Notes: generated by a model from the sequence alone, not told the origin. Positions 1 through 9,904 are shown, counted from the first letter of the stretch. The stretch is DNA of 64,000 nt from Gemmiger formicilis (GCF_024462815.1 NZ_JANGCG010000007.1:88468-152467); one strand, 5' to 3'. Translations and numbers: made by a program.

Positions 1-1
1 T

Positions 2-610
2 GCGATGGCGCTGATTTGCGTTGCGGCATGGCTGTACCGGCCAAGGACGGAGCGGGCGCGCCGGAAGGCGGTTCTGTACATCGGGCTGCTTGTGTTCGGC
101 ACACTGTTCCTGTTTGTCTTGTGGCACCCGCAGTGGCTGCTTTTGCTGGTTCCGTTTGTGCTGCTTACCACGGCCTGCGCCGCCGGGGAAGGCCGCGTGC
201 TGCAGGTGGTGGATGTGATACTGGCGTGCGGCTTCCTGCTGCTTTCCTTTCAGGTGTTCCCCGGTCAGCTGGAGGGCGACCTGCTGGATCTCGGCGTGCT
301 GCGCTTCTGGATGGGCACGCCCTACTCGCTGGTGGCGCAGGAAGGCCGCCGGTTTGTGGCATTTTATATCGGGCTGCTTTCGTATGCGGCAAAGCTGATT
401 CCGCTTTGCTTTTACGGGGCTTTGTTCGCAGAGCTTATTTTCAAGCTCCCATTGCCGGGCGGCACGGTGGCTGCACAGCTGGCAAACGAGGACGACAAGC
501 CGCAGGGAGCGCTGCGGCTGTACGTATGGGGCGGCTTTGCGGTTGGAATTGCCGCAGTATGGCTGCTGCCGACGCTTTTTGCCTACTGCAAGACGTTGGG
601 TGTGCTGTGA
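2..610 (+). CDS. polytopic membrane protein, C-terminal part (5' end outside window)
   Basis: The reading frame is open to the window edge, so the ATG at 5 need not be the real start and the gene is probably cut by the window. About 200 residues are visible with roughly five hydrophobic segments, including one around residues 23-60 (LFVLWHPQWLLLLVPFVLL) and a last one near the C-terminus. The HPQWLLLLVPF stretch resembles membrane-embedded glycosyltransferases of the mannosyltransferase/DUF2029 kind. That is an inference from style only, since no catalytic motif lies in the visible part. Confidence 0.5.
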   Translation, partial: AMALICVAAWLYRPRTERARRKAVLYIGLLVFGTLFLFVLWHPQWLLLLVPFVLLTTACAAGEGRVLQVVDVILACGFLLLSFQVFPGQLEGDLLDLGVLRFWMGTPYSLVAQEGRRFVAFYIGLLSYAAKLIPLCFYGALFAELIFKLPLPGGTVAAQLANEDDKPQGALRLYVWGGFAVGIAAVWLLPTLFAYCKTLGVL

Positions 611-687
611 ATGTGGACACGTAGCGGCGACTTTCGGCATAACGCAAAAATTTCTCAAAAAAATTTTATAAAAATGCCAAAAAGGGC

Positions 688-716
688 TTGCAACGCCGGG
701 AAACGTGTGGTATAAT
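688..716 (+). promoter_or_regulatory. promoter of the S10-spc-alpha operon
   Basis: TTGCAA at 688-693, a 17-nt spacer and TATAAT at 711-716, with an upstream TG giving an extended -10 (TGGTATAAT). This is a near-consensus housekeeping promoter. The predicted start near 723 leaves a leader of about 340 nt before rpsJ. Confidence 0.8.
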
Positions 717-722
717 CTCTCT

Positions 723-1045
723 TGGCTGCGGAAGGCTTGTGCAGATAAAACAAGCTGCGCAAGCCGCGATATGCGTTGATGCGGGAGGTTGCCGCCGTAT
801 AGCCGATAGGCTGGCGGGTTTTTCCGCGGAGTATGTCCGATCTTAGAACCGGGCGAAAGAATTACGGAAACAAAGGGATATGTACGCTGCTGCATTCTGC
901 GGCACGGACCAATGTTCACCTTACTTTGTAATGATTCTTTCCGGGAGAACTGTGCGAACACGGTTCACCGGATTTTGTCATGCGAAAAGGTTGAACACCC
1001 GGAAACGTGTGTAATTTATCGGCTCGCCTAAGGCGCAAAATTTTA
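723..1045 (+). promoter_or_regulatory. structured 5' leader of the S10 operon
   Basis: The leader has no convincing ORF. A long-range stem pairs GAAAGAATTAC (855-865) with GTAATGATTCTTTC (928-941), with a 2-nt bulge. A hairpin follows at 948-965 (AACTGTG, CGAA loop, CACGGTT). S10 operons of Bacillus and other Firmicutes are known to carry leaders through which ribosomal protein L4 represses its own operon. Assignment to that class is inferred from position and structure, not from a covariance-model match. Confidence 0.45.
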
Positions 1046-1060
1046 TAGGAGGCGAATGCA

Positions 1061-1372
1061 ATGGCAGTCAAAGAAAAAATCAGAATCCGTCTGAAGAGCT
1101 ACGATGCATCCCTGATCGATGCTGCGGCACAGAAGATCGTGGAGACCGCTAAGCGCACTGGCGCTCGCGTTTCCGGCCCGATCCCCCTGCCCACCGATAA
1201 GGAGGTCGTCACGATCCTGCGCGCTGTCCACAAGTACAAGGACAGCCGTGAGCAGTTCGAGACCCGCACGCACAAGCGTCTGATCGACATTCTGAAGCCG
1301 TCCAACAAGACGGTTGAGGCTCTCATGAGCCTGCAGCTCCCCGCGGGCGTTGACATCGAGATCAAGCTGTAA
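1061..1372 (+). CDS. rpsJ: 30S ribosomal protein S10
   Basis: First gene of the S10 operon, 103 residues, the usual length. S10 sits in the 30S head and, as NusE, also pairs with NusB in antitermination. The protein begins [20 protein letters not shown] and contains the typical SGPIPLPT and RTHKRLIDI segments. An AGGAGG site lies just upstream of the ATG. A 162-nt spacer separates it from rplC, which is unusually long for this operon. Confidence 0.97.
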   Translation: MAVKEKIRIRLKSYDASLIDAAAQKIVETAKRTGARVSGPIPLPTDKEVVTILRAVHKYKDSREQFETRTHKRLIDILKPSNKTVEALMSLQLPAGVDIEIKL

Positions 1373-1534
1373 TCGAGTTTCTACATTATAAAGGCCGATA
1401 CGCGCGGCCGTGATCCGTGAACGGTCGGCGTGTAATGAAAACACGGTAAAGCACCATCTCGCTGCAATGTACAGCGGAGAGGTCATGTTGATGGGAAACC
1501 ACCAACCAATAACCTTTACAGGAGGACAAACACA

Positions 1535-2167
1535 ATGCAAAAAGGTATCATCGGCAAGAAGCTGGGCATGACCCAGCTGTTCGACGCCAACGGCAAGGTC
1601 GTTCCGGTCACCATCATCGAGGCCGGCCCCTGCACCGTCGTGCAGAAGAAGACCGTTGAGTCTGACGGCTATCAGGCCGTTCAGATGGGCTACGGCGAAG
1701 TGAGCGCCAAGAAGGTCAACAAGGCCGCCAAGGGTCACTTCGACAAGGCTGACGTCGCTCCCAAGCGCACCCTGCGTGAGTTCCGCTTTGATGACATCGC
1801 TGCCCTGAACGTCGGCGACATCCTCAAGGCTGATGTCTTTGCAGAGGGCGACAAGGTTGACGTTGTCGGCACCAGCAAGGGCAAGGGCTATCAGGGCGTT
1901 ATCAAGCGCTTTGGCCAGCACCGCCTGCGTGAGAGCCACGGCACCGGCCCTGTTGCGCGTCATGCCGGTTCTAACGGCTCCACTTCCAGCCCGTCCCGCG
2001 TGTTCAAGGGCAAGCGTCTGCCCGGCCACATGGGTGCGGTCCGCGTGACCGTCCAGAACCTGAGCGTCGTCAAGGTCGACGCTGAGAACAATCTGATCGC
2101 AATCAAGGGTGCAATCCCCGGCCCGAAGGGCTCGGTCGTGACCATCCACGACAGCGTGAAAGCGTAA
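1535..2167 (+). CDS. rplC: 50S ribosomal protein L3
   Basis: 210 residues, full length. L3 nucleates 50S assembly and sends a loop toward the peptidyl-transferase centre. The start [17 protein letters not shown] and the [16 protein letters not shown] and [14 protein letters not shown] segments are family hallmarks. AGGAGG precedes the ATG. It is followed by rplD after 14 nt. Confidence 0.97.
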   Translation: MQKGIIGKKLGMTQLFDANGKVVPVTIIEAGPCTVVQKKTVESDGYQAVQMGYGEVSAKKVNKAAKGHFDKADVAPKRTLREFRFDDIAALNVGDILKADVFAEGDKVDVVGTSKGKGYQGVIKRFGQHRLRESHGTGPVARHAGSNGSTSSPSRVFKGKRLPGHMGAVRVTVQNLSVVKVDAENNLIAIKGAIPGPKGSVVTIHDSVKA

Positions 2168-2181
2168 AGGAGGAAAACACA

Positions 2182-2802
2182 ATGGCACAGTTTGATGTCG
2201 TCGATATGAACGGCAAGAAGGTTTCCACCGTTGAGCTTTCCGACGCCGTGTTCGGTATCACCCCGAACGAGAAGGCTGTCCACGAGGCAGTCGTCAACTT
2301 CCTGGCCAACCAGCGCCAGGGCACCCAGAACACCAAGATCCGCAAGGAAGTCCGCGGCGGCGGCAAGAAGCCTTGGCGCCAGAAGGGCACCGGCCACGCT
2401 CGCCAGGGTTCTATCCGCGCTCCGCAGTGGACCCACGGCGGTGTTGCTCTGGGCCCCAAGCCCCGCAGCTACTACTACACCATCAACAAGAAGGTCAAGC
2501 GTCTGGCTCTGCTCAGCGCCCTGTCTGACAAGGCTGCCAACGGCAACATGATTATCGTGGATAAGATTGCTGCTGACGAGTACAAGACCAAGACCGTCGT
2601 TGCTTTCCTGGCCGCTGTCGGCGCAGGCAAGAAGAACCTGATCGTCAATGACACTCTGGACGCTAAGTTCGTCAAGAGCGCCGCCAACATCCCCGGTGTC
2701 AAGACCGTCGCTACCGGCGTCAACACCTACGATGTTGTCAACGCCGACAAGCTCATCCTGAGCGTTGACGCTGCCAAGAAACTTGAGGAGGTATATGCGT
2801 GA
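2182..2802 (+). CDS. rplD: 50S ribosomal protein L4
   Basis: 206 residues. L4 lines the exit tunnel and in many bacteria represses its own S10 operon through the leader. The conserved extended loop GGGKKPWRQKGTGHARQGS is present, followed by GGVALGPKPRSY. The stop codon overlaps the start of rplW (TGATG), indicating translational coupling. Confidence 0.97.
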   Translation: MAQFDVVDMNGKKVSTVELSDAVFGITPNEKAVHEAVVNFLANQRQGTQNTKIRKEVRGGGKKPWRQKGTGHARQGSIRAPQWTHGGVALGPKPRSYYYTINKKVKRLALLSALSDKAANGNMIIVDKIAADEYKTKTVVAFLAAVGAGKKNLIVNDTLDAKFVKSAANIPGVKTVATGVNTYDVVNADKLILSVDAAKKLEEVYA

Positions 2803-3095
2803 TGAAATTCGCACAGGACATCGTTCTCGCCCCCGTCATCACCGAGAACTCCATGGCCGGTATTGCTGACAAGAAGTACACCTTCAAGGTCGCTACCGAT
2901 GCCACCAAGATCGACATCGCCAAGGCAGTCGAAGAGCTGTTCGGCGTGAAGGTCGCCAAGGTCAACACCATCAGCGTCCGCGGCCGTTATCGCCGCCAGG
3001 GTATGCACGCTGGCTACACTGCCAAGAGCAAGAAGGCCATCGTCACCCTGACTGCTGACTCCAAGGAGATCGAGTTCTTCAACTCTATGGTCTGA
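2802..3095 (+). CDS. rplW: 50S ribosomal protein L23
   Basis: 97 residues from the ATG at 2802. A GTG at 2799 in the same frame would add one residue. The ATG was preferred because AGGAGG at 2786-2791 lies 10 nt upstream. L23 forms the docking site for trigger factor and SRP at the tunnel exit. The conserved ITENSM, KYTFKVATDATKIDI and GRYRRQGMHAGY segments support the call. Confidence 0.95.
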   Translation: MKFAQDIVLAPVITENSMAGIADKKYTFKVATDATKIDIAKAVEELFGVKVAKVNTISVRGRYRRQGMHAGYTAKSKKAIVTLTADSKEIEFFNSMV

Positions 3096-3100
3096 TGACC

Positions 3101-3163
3101 TGATGGCCGCAAGGCCGTCACGCAGAACCCCGCCGAGGGGTTCGCTTATGGGGATATGACCCC
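3101..3163 (+). promoter_or_regulatory. three consecutive hairpins between rplW and rplB
   Basis: The 104-nt spacer holds three separate inverted repeats: 3101-3120 (GGCC/GGCC with a GCAA loop and outer TGA/TCA), 3126-3142 (AACCCC/GGGGTT) and 3150-3163 (GGGG/CCCC). None is followed by a clean U-tract. They may be RNA processing or stability elements, or an internal attenuator. Confidence 0.45.
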
Positions 3164-3199
3164 GATAAAAATTCATAAGATAACAACAAGGAGATCAAC

Positions 3200-4030
3200 A
3201 TGGCTATCAAGAAGTACAAGCCGACTACCCCCGGCCGCCGTGGCATGACTGTTACTGATTACAGCGTCCTGTCCAAGGTTGAGCCGGAGCGCAGCCTGCT
3301 CGAGTCCAAGAAGAAGCACGCCGGCCGCAACAACACCGGCAAGATCACCGTTCGCCATCACGGCGGCGGCAACCGCGTCAAGTACCGTGTCATCGACTTC
3401 AAGCGCAACAAGTTTGATGTCCCCGCCACCGTCAAGACGCTGGAGTACGATCCGAACCGCTCCGCTTTCATCGCCCTCATCGAGTATGAGGACGGCGCCA
3501 AGAGCTACATCCTGGCTCCCGATGGCATGAAGGTTGGCGACACCATTATGGCTGGCCCCAACGCTGACATCAAGCCCGGCAACGCTCTGCCCTTCGAGAA
3601 CATCCCCGTCGGTACCATGATCCACAATATCGAGCTCTATCCCGGCAAGGGCGGCCAGCTGGTTCGTTCCGCTGGCGTTATGGCTCAGCTGATGGCTAAG
3701 GAGAATGGTTACGCTCTGGTTCGTCTGCCCTCCGGTGAGATGCGCAACGTTCGTCTGAACTGCATCGCCACCATCGGCGTTGTTTCCAACCTCGACCACG
3801 AGAACGTCAACCTGGGCAAGGCTGGCCGCAAGCGCCACATGGGCGTTCGCCCCGGCAGCCGTGGTTCCGTCATGAACCCCTGCGACCATCCTCACGGTGG
3901 TGGCGAGGGCCGCGCACCCGTCGGTCATTCCAGCCCGCGTACTCCGTGGGGCAAGCCCGCTCTGGGCCTGAAGACCCGCAAACACAAGGCCCGCAGCGAC
4001 AAGTTCATTGTCAAGCGCGCCAACGGCTAA
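3200..4030 (+). CDS. rplB: 50S ribosomal protein L2
   Basis: 276 residues. L2 is a core 23S rRNA-binding protein close to the peptidyl-transferase centre. It begins [17 protein letters not shown] and has the conserved [13 protein letters not shown] segment, including the histidine region linked to peptidyl-transferase function, plus a basic C-terminus. AAGGAG precedes the ATG. Confidence 0.97.
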   Translation: MAIKKYKPTTPGRRGMTVTDYSVLSKVEPERSLLESKKKHAGRNNTGKITVRHHGGGNRVKYRVIDFKRNKFDVPATVKTLEYDPNRSAFIALIEYEDGAKSYILAPDGMKVGDTIMAGPNADIKPGNALPFENIPVGTMIHNIELYPGKGGQLVRSAGVMAQLMAKENGYALVRLPSGEMRNVRLNCIATIGVVSNLDHENVNLGKAGRKRHMGVRPGSRGSVMNPCDHPHGGGEGRAPVGHSSPRTPWGKPALGLKTRKHKARSDKFIVKRANG

Positions 4031-4046
4031 GGGAGGTTACTGAACA

Positions 4047-4322
4047 ATGTCTAGAAGCACTAAGAAGGGCCCTTACGTTCTGCCTTCCCTGTACAAAAAG
4101 GTCGAGGCTATGAACGAGGCTGGTAAGAAGAGCGTCGTGAAGACCTGGAGCCGTTCCTCCACCATCTTCCCCGAGTTCGTCGGTCACACCTTCGCCGTCC
4201 ATGACGGCCGCAAGCACGTGCCCGTCTACGTCACCGAGGATATGGTTGGCCACAAGCTGGGCGAGTTTGCACCTACCCGCAAGTTCACCGGCCACGTCGG
4301 CGCTAAGACCGCCGGCAAATAA
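4047..4322 (+). CDS. rpsS: 30S ribosomal protein S19
   Basis: 91 residues. S19 forms a complex with S13 in the 30S head. The start [15 protein letters not shown] and the [22 protein letters not shown] block are diagnostic. AGGTTACTG upstream carries a weaker Shine-Dalgarno site than neighbouring genes. Confidence 0.97.
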   Translation: MSRSTKKGPYVLPSLYKKVEAMNEAGKKSVVKTWSRSSTIFPEFVGHTFAVHDGRKHVPVYVTEDMVGHKLGEFAPTRKFTGHVGAKTAGK

Positions 4323-4339
4323 GAGAGGAGGAACATCGA

Positions 4340-4675
4340 ATGGAAGCACGGGCTATTCTCCGTTATGCCCGCATTAGTCCCCGCAAGGTTTCGATCGTGA
4401 TGGACCTCATCCGTAACAAACCCCTGGACGAAGCGCTGGCTATCCTGCAGTACACCCCGAAGGCCGCCTGCGAGCCCCTTCTCAAGCTGGTGAATTCTGC
4501 TGCCGCTAATGCGGAAAACAACTTCAACATGGATCGCAACAATCTCTACGTCGCAGAATGCTACGTCTGCCCCGGCCCCACGCTCAAGCGCATTATGCCT
4601 CGCGCACAGGGCCGTGCATACCGCATCCTGAAGCGCACCAGCCACATGACTGTTGTGCTGAAAGAGAAAGAGTAA
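4340..4675 (+). CDS. rplV: 50S ribosomal protein L22
   Basis: 111 residues. L22 contributes the beta-hairpin that narrows the nascent-chain tunnel, the site of macrolide-resistance changes in other bacteria. The hairpin tip region, [20 protein letters not shown], is present and intact. GAGAGGAGG lies upstream of the ATG. Confidence 0.97.
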   Translation: MEARAILRYARISPRKVSIVMDLIRNKPLDEALAILQYTPKAACEPLLKLVNSAAANAENNFNMDRNNLYVAECYVCPGPTLKRIMPRAQGRAYRILKRTSHMTVVLKEKE

Positions 4676-4687
4676 GGAGGTAAACAA

Positions 4688-5392
4688 ATGGGCCAGAAAG
4701 TCAATCCCCACGGCATGCGCGTGGGTGTTATCAAAGATTGGGACAGCCGTTGGTTCACCTCTAAGCAGGCATTCGGCGACACCCTGGTCGAGGATCACAA
4801 GATCCGCACGACCCTGAAGAAGCAGCTGTACGCTGCTGGCGTTCCCAAGATCGAGATCGAGCGTACCGTCGATTCTCAGACCGGTGCTCCCCGCGTGAAG
4901 GTCAACGTCTTCTGCGCTAAGCCGGGCATCGTCATCGGCAAGGGCGGCGCTGAGAGCGCTAAGATCGAGAAGCAGCTCGCCGCTATGACCGGCAAGGCTG
5001 TCAACCTCAACATCATCGAGGTCAAGGGCACCACTACCAATGCTCAGCTGGTTGCTGAGGACGTCGCTTCCCAGCTGGAGCGCCGCATCGCTTTCCGCCG
5101 CGCCATGAAGCAGGCCATCCGCAATGCCATGCAGCCCCGTGACCGCAGCGCCACGCCTGCCAAGGGTATCAAGGTTACCTGCTCCGGCCGTCTGGCTGGC
5201 GCCGACATCGCCCGCGTTGAGAGCTACCATGAGGGCACCATCCCCCTGCAGACTCTGCGCGCTGACATCGACTACGGCTTCGCTGAGGCCAACACCACCT
5301 ACGGTAAGGTCGGCGTCAAGGTTTGGATTTACAAGGGCGAGATCCTGAAGGGCGCTAAAGCCCCCGCCAAGAAGGAAGGAGGCAAACAGTAA
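4688..5392 (+). CDS. rpsC: 30S ribosomal protein S3
   Basis: 234 residues. S3 forms part of the mRNA entry helicase. It starts [18 protein letters not shown], and the KH domain has the [10 protein letters not shown] loop near residue 80. The C-terminal tail is Lys/Ala-rich. Its stop overlaps the rplP start by one base (TAATG). Confidence 0.97.
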   Translation: MGQKVNPHGMRVGVIKDWDSRWFTSKQAFGDTLVEDHKIRTTLKKQLYAAGVPKIEIERTVDSQTGAPRVKVNVFCAKPGIVIGKGGAESAKIEKQLAAMTGKAVNLNIIEVKGTTTNAQLVAEDVASQLERRIAFRRAMKQAIRNAMQPRDRSATPAKGIKVTCSGRLAGADIARVESYHEGTIPLQTLRADIDYGFAEANTTYGKVGVKVWIYKGEILKGAKAPAKKEGGKQ

Positions 5393-5832
5393 TGTTACTG
5401 CCGAAGCGTGTTAAGTACCGCCGCGTCCAGCGCGGCCGCATGACCGGTAAGGCCATGCGCGGCAACAAGGTCAACCAGGGCGATTACGGCCTGGTCGCTC
5501 TCGAGCCGGCTTGGATCACCTCCAACCAGATCGAGGCAGCCCGTGTTGCCATGACCCGTTATATCAAGCGTGGCGGCAAGGTCTGGATCAAGATTTTCCC
5601 CGACAAGCCCGTTACCGAGAAGCCGGCCGGCACCCGAATGGGTTCCGGTAAAGGCAGCCCCGAGTACTGGGTCGCCGTTGTCAAGCCGGGCCGCGTGCTC
5701 TTTGAGCTGGCTGATGTCAGCGAGGAGACTGCCCGCGAGGCCCTGCGTCTGGCCAGCCACAAGCTGCCGATTCGCTGCAAATTCGTCAAGCGCGAGGAGC
5801 TTGACACTGTAAAGGAGGGTGACGCTGAATGA
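5392..5832 (+). CDS. rplP: 50S ribosomal protein L16
   Basis: 146 residues. L16 helps bind the A-site tRNA. It begins [19 protein letters not shown] and has the [21 protein letters not shown] segment. The stop overlaps the rpmC start as ATGA. Confidence 0.97.
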   Translation: MLLPKRVKYRRVQRGRMTGKAMRGNKVNQGDYGLVALEPAWITSNQIEAARVAMTRYIKRGGKVWIKIFPDKPVTEKPAGTRMGSGKGSPEYWVAVVKPGRVLFELADVSEETAREALRLASHKLPIRCKFVKREELDTVKEGDAE

Positions 5833-6026
5833 AAGCCACTGAACTGCGCGAAATGACCGATGTCGAGCTGAACAAGCAGCTCAAGGACCTGAAGGCCGAA
5901 CTCTTCAACCTGCGCTTTCAGCACGCCATCAACCAGTTGGACAACCCCATTCGCATCGAGGCCGTTAAGAAGGACATCGCCCGCGTGATGACCGTCCTGG
6001 CTGAGAAGAATGCGAAAAACGCATAA
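5829..6026 (+). CDS. rpmC: 50S ribosomal protein L29
   Basis: 65 residues forming two helices, located at the tunnel exit next to L23. It begins [22 protein letters not shown] overlap with rplP and an AAGGAGG inside the end of rplP indicate coupled translation. Confidence 0.96.
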   Translation: MKATELREMTDVELNKQLKDLKAELFNLRFQHAINQLDNPIRIEAVKKDIARVMTVLAEKNAKNA

Positions 6027-6041
6027 GAGGGAGGGTAAAGC

Positions 6042-6296
6042 ATGGAACGTAATCTGAGAAAGACCCGTGTGGGCGTCGTTGTCTCCGACAAGATGGACAA
6101 GACCATCGTTGTCGCTGTTAAGGACAGCGTCCAGCACCCTCTGTACAAGAAGATCTTGAAGCGCACCAAGAAGTTCAAGGCCCATGACGAGAACAACGAA
6201 GCCGGCATCGGCGACCGCGTTGAGATCATGGAGACCCGCAAGATCTCCAAGGACGTCAACTGGCGTCTCGTTAAGATCATCGAGAAGGCAAAATAA
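6042..6296 (+). CDS. rpsQ: 30S ribosomal protein S17
   Basis: 84 residues, OB-fold primary 16S rRNA binder. It starts [21 protein letters not shown] and has [21 protein letters not shown], as in Firmicutes S17. Confidence 0.96.
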   Translation: MERNLRKTRVGVVVSDKMDKTIVVAVKDSVQHPLYKKILKRTKKFKAHDENNEAGIGDRVEIMETRKISKDVNWRLVKIIEKAK

Positions 6297-6329
6297 TCAG
6301 CCTGGTACTTTGAAAGGAGGACCTGAAAG

Positions 6330-6698
6330 ATGGTTCAGATGCAAACTTATCTCAAAGTGGCCGACAATACCGGTGCTAAGGAGTTAATGTGCTTCCGTGT
6401 ACTGGGCGGTACCCGCAAGAGATACGCAAACATCGGTGACATCGTGGTTTGCAGCGTCAAGAAGGCTGCTCCCGGTGGTACCGTGAAGAAGGGCGACGTG
6501 GTCAAGGCCGTCATCGTCCGTAGCAAGCACGGCCTGCGCCGTGACGACGGCTCCTACATCCGCTTTGATGAGAACGCCGCCGTCATCGTCATGGCTGACA
6601 AGAGCCCCAAGGGCACTCGTATCTTTGGACCTGTCGCTCGCGAGCTGCGCGACGCTGGCTTCACCAAGATCCTGAGCCTGGCTCCGGAATCGCTGTAA
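6330..6698 (+). CDS. rplN: 50S ribosomal protein L14
   Basis: 122 residues, the fixed length for the family. L14 lies at the subunit interface and is the target of the silencing factor RsfS. It starts [20 protein letters not shown] and has [20 protein letters not shown]. Confidence 0.97.
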   Translation: MVQMQTYLKVADNTGAKELMCFRVLGGTRKRYANIGDIVVCSVKKAAPGGTVKKGDVVKAVIVRSKHGLRRDDGSYIRFDENAAVIVMADKSPKGTRIFGPVARELRDAGFTKILSLAPESL

Positions 6699-6713
6699 GG
6701 AGGTTTTAATTAA

Positions 6714-7028
6714 ATGAACAATCTTCATGTTAAAACCGGCGACAACGTTATGATCATCTCCGGCAAGGACAAGGGCAAGACCGGCAAGGTCCTGCAGACC
6801 TCCCCGAAGGAGGGCAAGGTCATTGTCGAGGGCCTGAACATGGTCACGAAGCACGTCAAGCCTCGCCGTCAGGGTGAGCAGGGCGGCATCGTCAAGGCCG
6901 AGGGCGCTATCTACGCCTGCAAGGTCATGCCCGTCTGCCCCAAGTGTGGCAAGGCCACCCGCGTGGGCCATTCTGTCAAGGACGGCAAGACCGTCCGCGT
7001 TTGCCGCAAGTGCGGCGCTGAACTGTAA
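6714..7028 (+). CDS. rplX: 50S ribosomal protein L24, zinc-ribbon form
   Basis: 104 residues. The N-terminal KOW domain ([15 protein letters not shown]) starts 50S assembly. The C-terminal part has two CxxC pairs ([12 protein letters not shown] and CRKCGAEL), so this L24 probably binds zinc. AAGGAGG precedes the ATG. Confidence 0.96.
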   Translation: MNNLHVKTGDNVMIISGKDKGKTGKVLQTSPKEGKVIVEGLNMVTKHVKPRRQGEQGGIVKAEGAIYACKVMPVCPKCGKATRVGHSVKDGKTVRVCRKCGAEL

Positions 7029-7042
7029 GGGAGGAGTACACA

Positions 7043-7582
7043 ATGGCACGTTTGAAAGAACAGTATGTCAACGAGATCGCTCCGGCCCTGAACAAGAAGT
7101 TCGGCTACAAGAGCGTTATGCAGATCCCCAAGCTGGATAAGGTCATCATCAACGTTGCAGCTGGTGAGGCTAAGGAGAACGCCAAGGTTATCGACGCCAT
7201 CGTCGCTGACCTGGGCCAGATCACCGGCCAGAAGGCTGTCGTCTGCAAGGCCCGCAAGAGCGTTGCAAACTTCAAGTTGCGCGAGGGCATGCCCATCGGC
7301 GCAAAGGTCACCCTGCGTGGTGAGCGTATGTACGAGTTCGTCGACCGCCTCTTCAATGTGGCGCTGCCCCGTGTCCGCGACTTCCGCGGCATCAACGGCA
7401 ACAGCTTCGACGGCCGCGGCAACTACGCTTTCGGCCTGAAGGAGCAGATCATCTTCCCCGAGATTGACTTCGACAAGGTCGACGCAATCCGCGGCATGGA
7501 CATCTGCTTTGTCACCACCGCCAAGACCGACGAGGAAGCCAAGGAGCTGCTGAAGGCTCTGGGCGCTCCGTTCGCAAACTAA
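7043..7582 (+). CDS. rplE: 50S ribosomal protein L5
   Basis: 179 residues. L5 binds 5S rRNA with L18 in the central protuberance. It starts [20 protein letters not shown] and includes the conserved [16 protein letters not shown] and [11 protein letters not shown] segments. Confidence 0.97.
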   Translation: MARLKEQYVNEIAPALNKKFGYKSVMQIPKLDKVIINVAAGEAKENAKVIDAIVADLGQITGQKAVVCKARKSVANFKLREGMPIGAKVTLRGERMYEFVDRLFNVALPRVRDFRGINGNSFDGRGNYAFGLKEQIIFPEIDFDKVDAIRGMDICFVTTAKTDEEAKELLKALGAPFAN

Positions 7583-7597
7583 GGGAGGGAACTGTAA

Positions 7598-7783
7598 ATG
7601 GCTAAACTTTCTATGAAGCTCAAGCAGCAGCAGCCCGCCAAGTTCTCGACCCGCGCTTACAACCGCTGCAAGATTTGCGGTCGTCCCCATGCTTACCTGC
7701 GCAAGTACGGTGTCTGCCGTATCTGCTTCCGTGAGCTGGCTTACAAGGGCGAGATCCCCGGCGTCAAGAAGGCTTCCTGGTAA
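7598..7783 (+). CDS. rpsZ: 30S ribosomal protein S14 type Z (zinc form)
   Basis: 61 residues, the short zinc-binding form. Two CxxC pairs (CKICGRPH and CRICFREL) coordinate the metal. Low-GC Gram-positives often also keep a zinc-free paralogue elsewhere; none lies in this window. Confidence 0.96.
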   Translation: MAKLSMKLKQQQPAKFSTRAYNRCKICGRPHAYLRKYGVCRICFRELAYKGEIPGVKKASW

Positions 7784-7849
7784 GCCCTTGATTGCTTCTG
7801 TCTGAACGAATAACAACACTCTTAAACACAACCTAAGGAGGTTAGTGGC

Positions 7850-8248
7850 ATGCAAATCACCGATCCTATCGCGGACCTGCTGACCCGCATCCGCAATGCT
7901 AGCACTGCCAAACACCCTTCCGTGGACATCCCCGCATCTAACCTGAAGAAGGCTATCTGCCAGATTCTGGTTGACGAGGGCTACATCAAGGGTATGAAAG
8001 TGACCGAGGACAACAAGCAGGGGACCATCACCCTGACCCTGAAGTACCAGGAGAATGGTACTCCGGTCATCGCCGGCCTGAAGCGCGTTTCTAAGCCGGG
8101 CCTGCGTATTTACACCAACTGCGAGGATATGCCCAAGGTCATGAAGGGCCTGGGCACCGCAATCATCTCCACTTCTAAAGGCGTCATGACCGACAAGGCA
8201 GCCCGCGCTGCTCACGTCGGCGGTGAAGTTCTCGCCTTTGTGTGGTAA
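7850..8248 (+). CDS. rpsH: 30S ribosomal protein S8
   Basis: 132 residues. S8 binds the central 16S domain; in E. coli it is the spc-operon repressor. It starts [18 protein letters not shown] and carries the C-terminal [20 protein letters not shown] block. A 66-nt spacer precedes it, longer than those of its neighbours. Confidence 0.97.
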   Translation: MQITDPIADLLTRIRNASTAKHPSVDIPASNLKKAICQILVDEGYIKGMKVTEDNKQGTITLTLKYQENGTPVIAGLKRVSKPGLRIYTNCEDMPKVMKGLGTAIISTSKGVMTDKAARAAHVGGEVLAFVW

Positions 8249-8264
8249 GAAAGGGGTATAGACA

Positions 8265-8813
8265 ATGTCGAGAATTGGAAGAAAACCCATCGTCATTCCC
8301 GCCGGTGTGGAAGTCAAGGTCGACGCGGCTGAGCACGCCATCACCGTTAAGGGCCCCAAGGGTACCCTGCATTCCAAATTTCATCCTCTGATGAATGTTG
8401 CTGTCGAGGGCAATGAGATTTTGGTTACCCGCCCCAATGACGAGAAGGAGGCACGCAGCCTCCATGGCCTGACCCGCACCCTGATCCACAATATGGTCGT
8501 CGGTGTTACCGAGGGCTTCCGCAAGGATCTGGAAATCCAGGGCGTCGGCTACCGTGCCGCCAAGCAGGGCAACAAGCTGACCCTGACCCTTGGTTTCTCT
8601 CATCCCGTTGAGTTTGAGGACACCGATACCATTAAGATCGAGCTGAAGGATGCTCTGCATTTCAGCATTACCGGTATCGACAAGCAGGAAGTCGGCCAGT
8701 TCGCTGCCGAGGTCCGCGGTGTCCGCCCGCCTGAGCCGTACAAGGGCAAGGGCATCCGCTATGTTGGCGAGTATGTCATCCGCAAGGAAGGCAAAGCCGG
8801 CAAGGGTAAATAA
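8265..8813 (+). CDS. rplF: 50S ribosomal protein L6
   Basis: 182 residues made of two duplicated alpha/beta domains, near the sarcin-ricin loop and factor-binding site. It starts MSRIGRKPIVIPAGVEV and ends with the RPPEPYKGKGIRYVGEYV block. Confidence 0.97.
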   Translation: MSRIGRKPIVIPAGVEVKVDAAEHAITVKGPKGTLHSKFHPLMNVAVEGNEILVTRPNDEKEARSLHGLTRTLIHNMVVGVTEGFRKDLEIQGVGYRAAKQGNKLTLTLGFSHPVEFEDTDTIKIELKDALHFSITGIDKQEVGQFAAEVRGVRPPEPYKGKGIRYVGEYVIRKEGKAGKGK

Positions 8814-8831
8814 TAGGAGAGGAGAAACATT

Positions 8832-9191
8832 ATGGTCAATAAGGCTGATAAGAACGTCGCTCGTCTGCGCCGTCACCGCCGTGTCCGCGGCAAAATCAGC
8901 GGCACTGCTGCTCGTCCTCGTCTGGATGTTTTCCGCTCTGCCAAGCACATCTACGCTCAGGTCATCGATGATGAGCAGGGCGTGACCCTGGCCAGCGCAT
9001 CCAGCATGGACAAGGATTTCAACGCTTACGGCGGCAACATTGACGCTGCTAAGAAGGTTGGCGAGAACATCGCCAAGAAGTGCCTTGAGAAGGGCATTAC
9101 CGAAGTGGTCTATGACCGCGGCGGTTTCGTTTACCACGGTCGTGTGCAGGCTCTCGCTGAGGGCGCCCGCGAGGCCGGTCTGAAGCTGTAA
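8832..9191 (+). CDS. rplR: 50S ribosomal protein L18
   Basis: 119 residues, binds 5S rRNA. The basic N-terminal segment [21 protein letters not shown] and [25 protein letters not shown] are typical. Its start is 18 nt after rplF. Confidence 0.97.
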   Translation: MVNKADKNVARLRRHRRVRGKISGTAARPRLDVFRSAKHIYAQVIDDEQGVTLASASSMDKDFNAYGGNIDAAKKVGENIAKKCLEKGITEVVYDRGGFVYHGRVQALAEGAREAGLKL

Positions 9192-9207
9192 GGAGGGAGA
9201 AGATACA

Positions 9208-9711
9208 ATGGCCATGCAGAGAAGACAAGAAGATGACGGCATGATCACCAAGGTCGTCTCCATCAACCGTGTTTCCAAGACCGTCAAGGGCGGCCGCGTT
9301 ATGAAGTTCGCCGCCCTGATCGTCGTGGGCGACGGCAAGGGCAACATCGGCTACGGTGTCGGCAAGTCCGGCGAAGTTCCCGAGGCTATCCGCAAGGGTG
9401 AGGGCGCTGCCAAGAAGAATATGCGCAAGGTCTGCCTGAAGGGCACCACCATTCCTCACGAGATCGTCGGCGAGTTCGGCGCAGGCCGCGTTCTGATGCG
9501 TCCCGCTGCTCCCGGTACCGGCGTTCTGGCCGGCGGTCCTGTCCGTGCCGTGCTCGAGTGCGCTGGCATCAAGGACATCCGCGCCAAGAGCCTGCGTTCC
9601 AACAACCCCATCAACGTCACTGCTGCTACCTTCGCAGGCCTGTGCGGCCTGACCGACGCCGAGAGCGTCGCGGCTAAGCGCGGCAAGACCGTTGCCGAGA
9701 TTCTGGGCTAA
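9208..9711 (+). CDS. rpsE: 30S ribosomal protein S5
   Basis: 167 residues. S5 acts in mRNA unwinding and decoding fidelity. The N-terminal dsRNA-binding fold includes [19 protein letters not shown], and [20 protein letters not shown] is intact. A second ATG lies two codons in; the first has the better placed GGAGGG. Confidence 0.97.
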   Translation: MAMQRRQEDDGMITKVVSINRVSKTVKGGRVMKFAALIVVGDGKGNIGYGVGKSGEVPEAIRKGEGAAKKNMRKVCLKGTTIPHEIVGEFGAGRVLMRPAAPGTGVLAGGPVRAVLECAGIKDIRAKSLRSNNPINVTAATFAGLCGLTDAESVAAKRGKTVAEILG

Positions 9712-9724
9712 GGAGGGCACTACA

Positions 9725-9904
9725 ATGGAGAAAGTTACCATTCGTCTCGCCAAGAGCCTGATTGGCCGCGGCAAAGAGCAGATCGCCGTTGCGCACTCCC
9801 TGGGCCTGAACCGCCCCGGCGAGGTTACCGAGCAGCCTGACAACGCGGCTACCCAGGGCAAGATCGCTAAGATCGCTCACCTGGTCGTCGTGACCAAGGC
9901 GTAA
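9725..9904 (+). CDS. rpmD: 50S ribosomal protein L30
   Basis: 59 residues from the ATG at 9725, the normal size. An upstream in-frame ATG at 9692 would add residues lying inside rpsE and was rejected. AGGAGGG lies 7-8 nt before the chosen start. It contains TIRLAKSLIGRGKEQIAVAHSLGL. Confidence 0.95.
   Translation: MEKVTIRLAKSLIGRGKEQIAVAHSLGLNRPGEVTEQPDNAATQGKIAKIAHLVVVTKA

Noticed and set aside
1043..2188. Long minus-strand frame (381 codons) across rpsJ and rplC
   Set aside because: It is the antisense shadow of ribosomal genes with strong codon bias; no ribosome site and no family resemblance.
6911..8377. 488-codon minus-strand frame across rplE to rplF
   Set aside because: Shadow frame created by biased codons of the ribosomal genes; the plus-strand genes are unequivocal.
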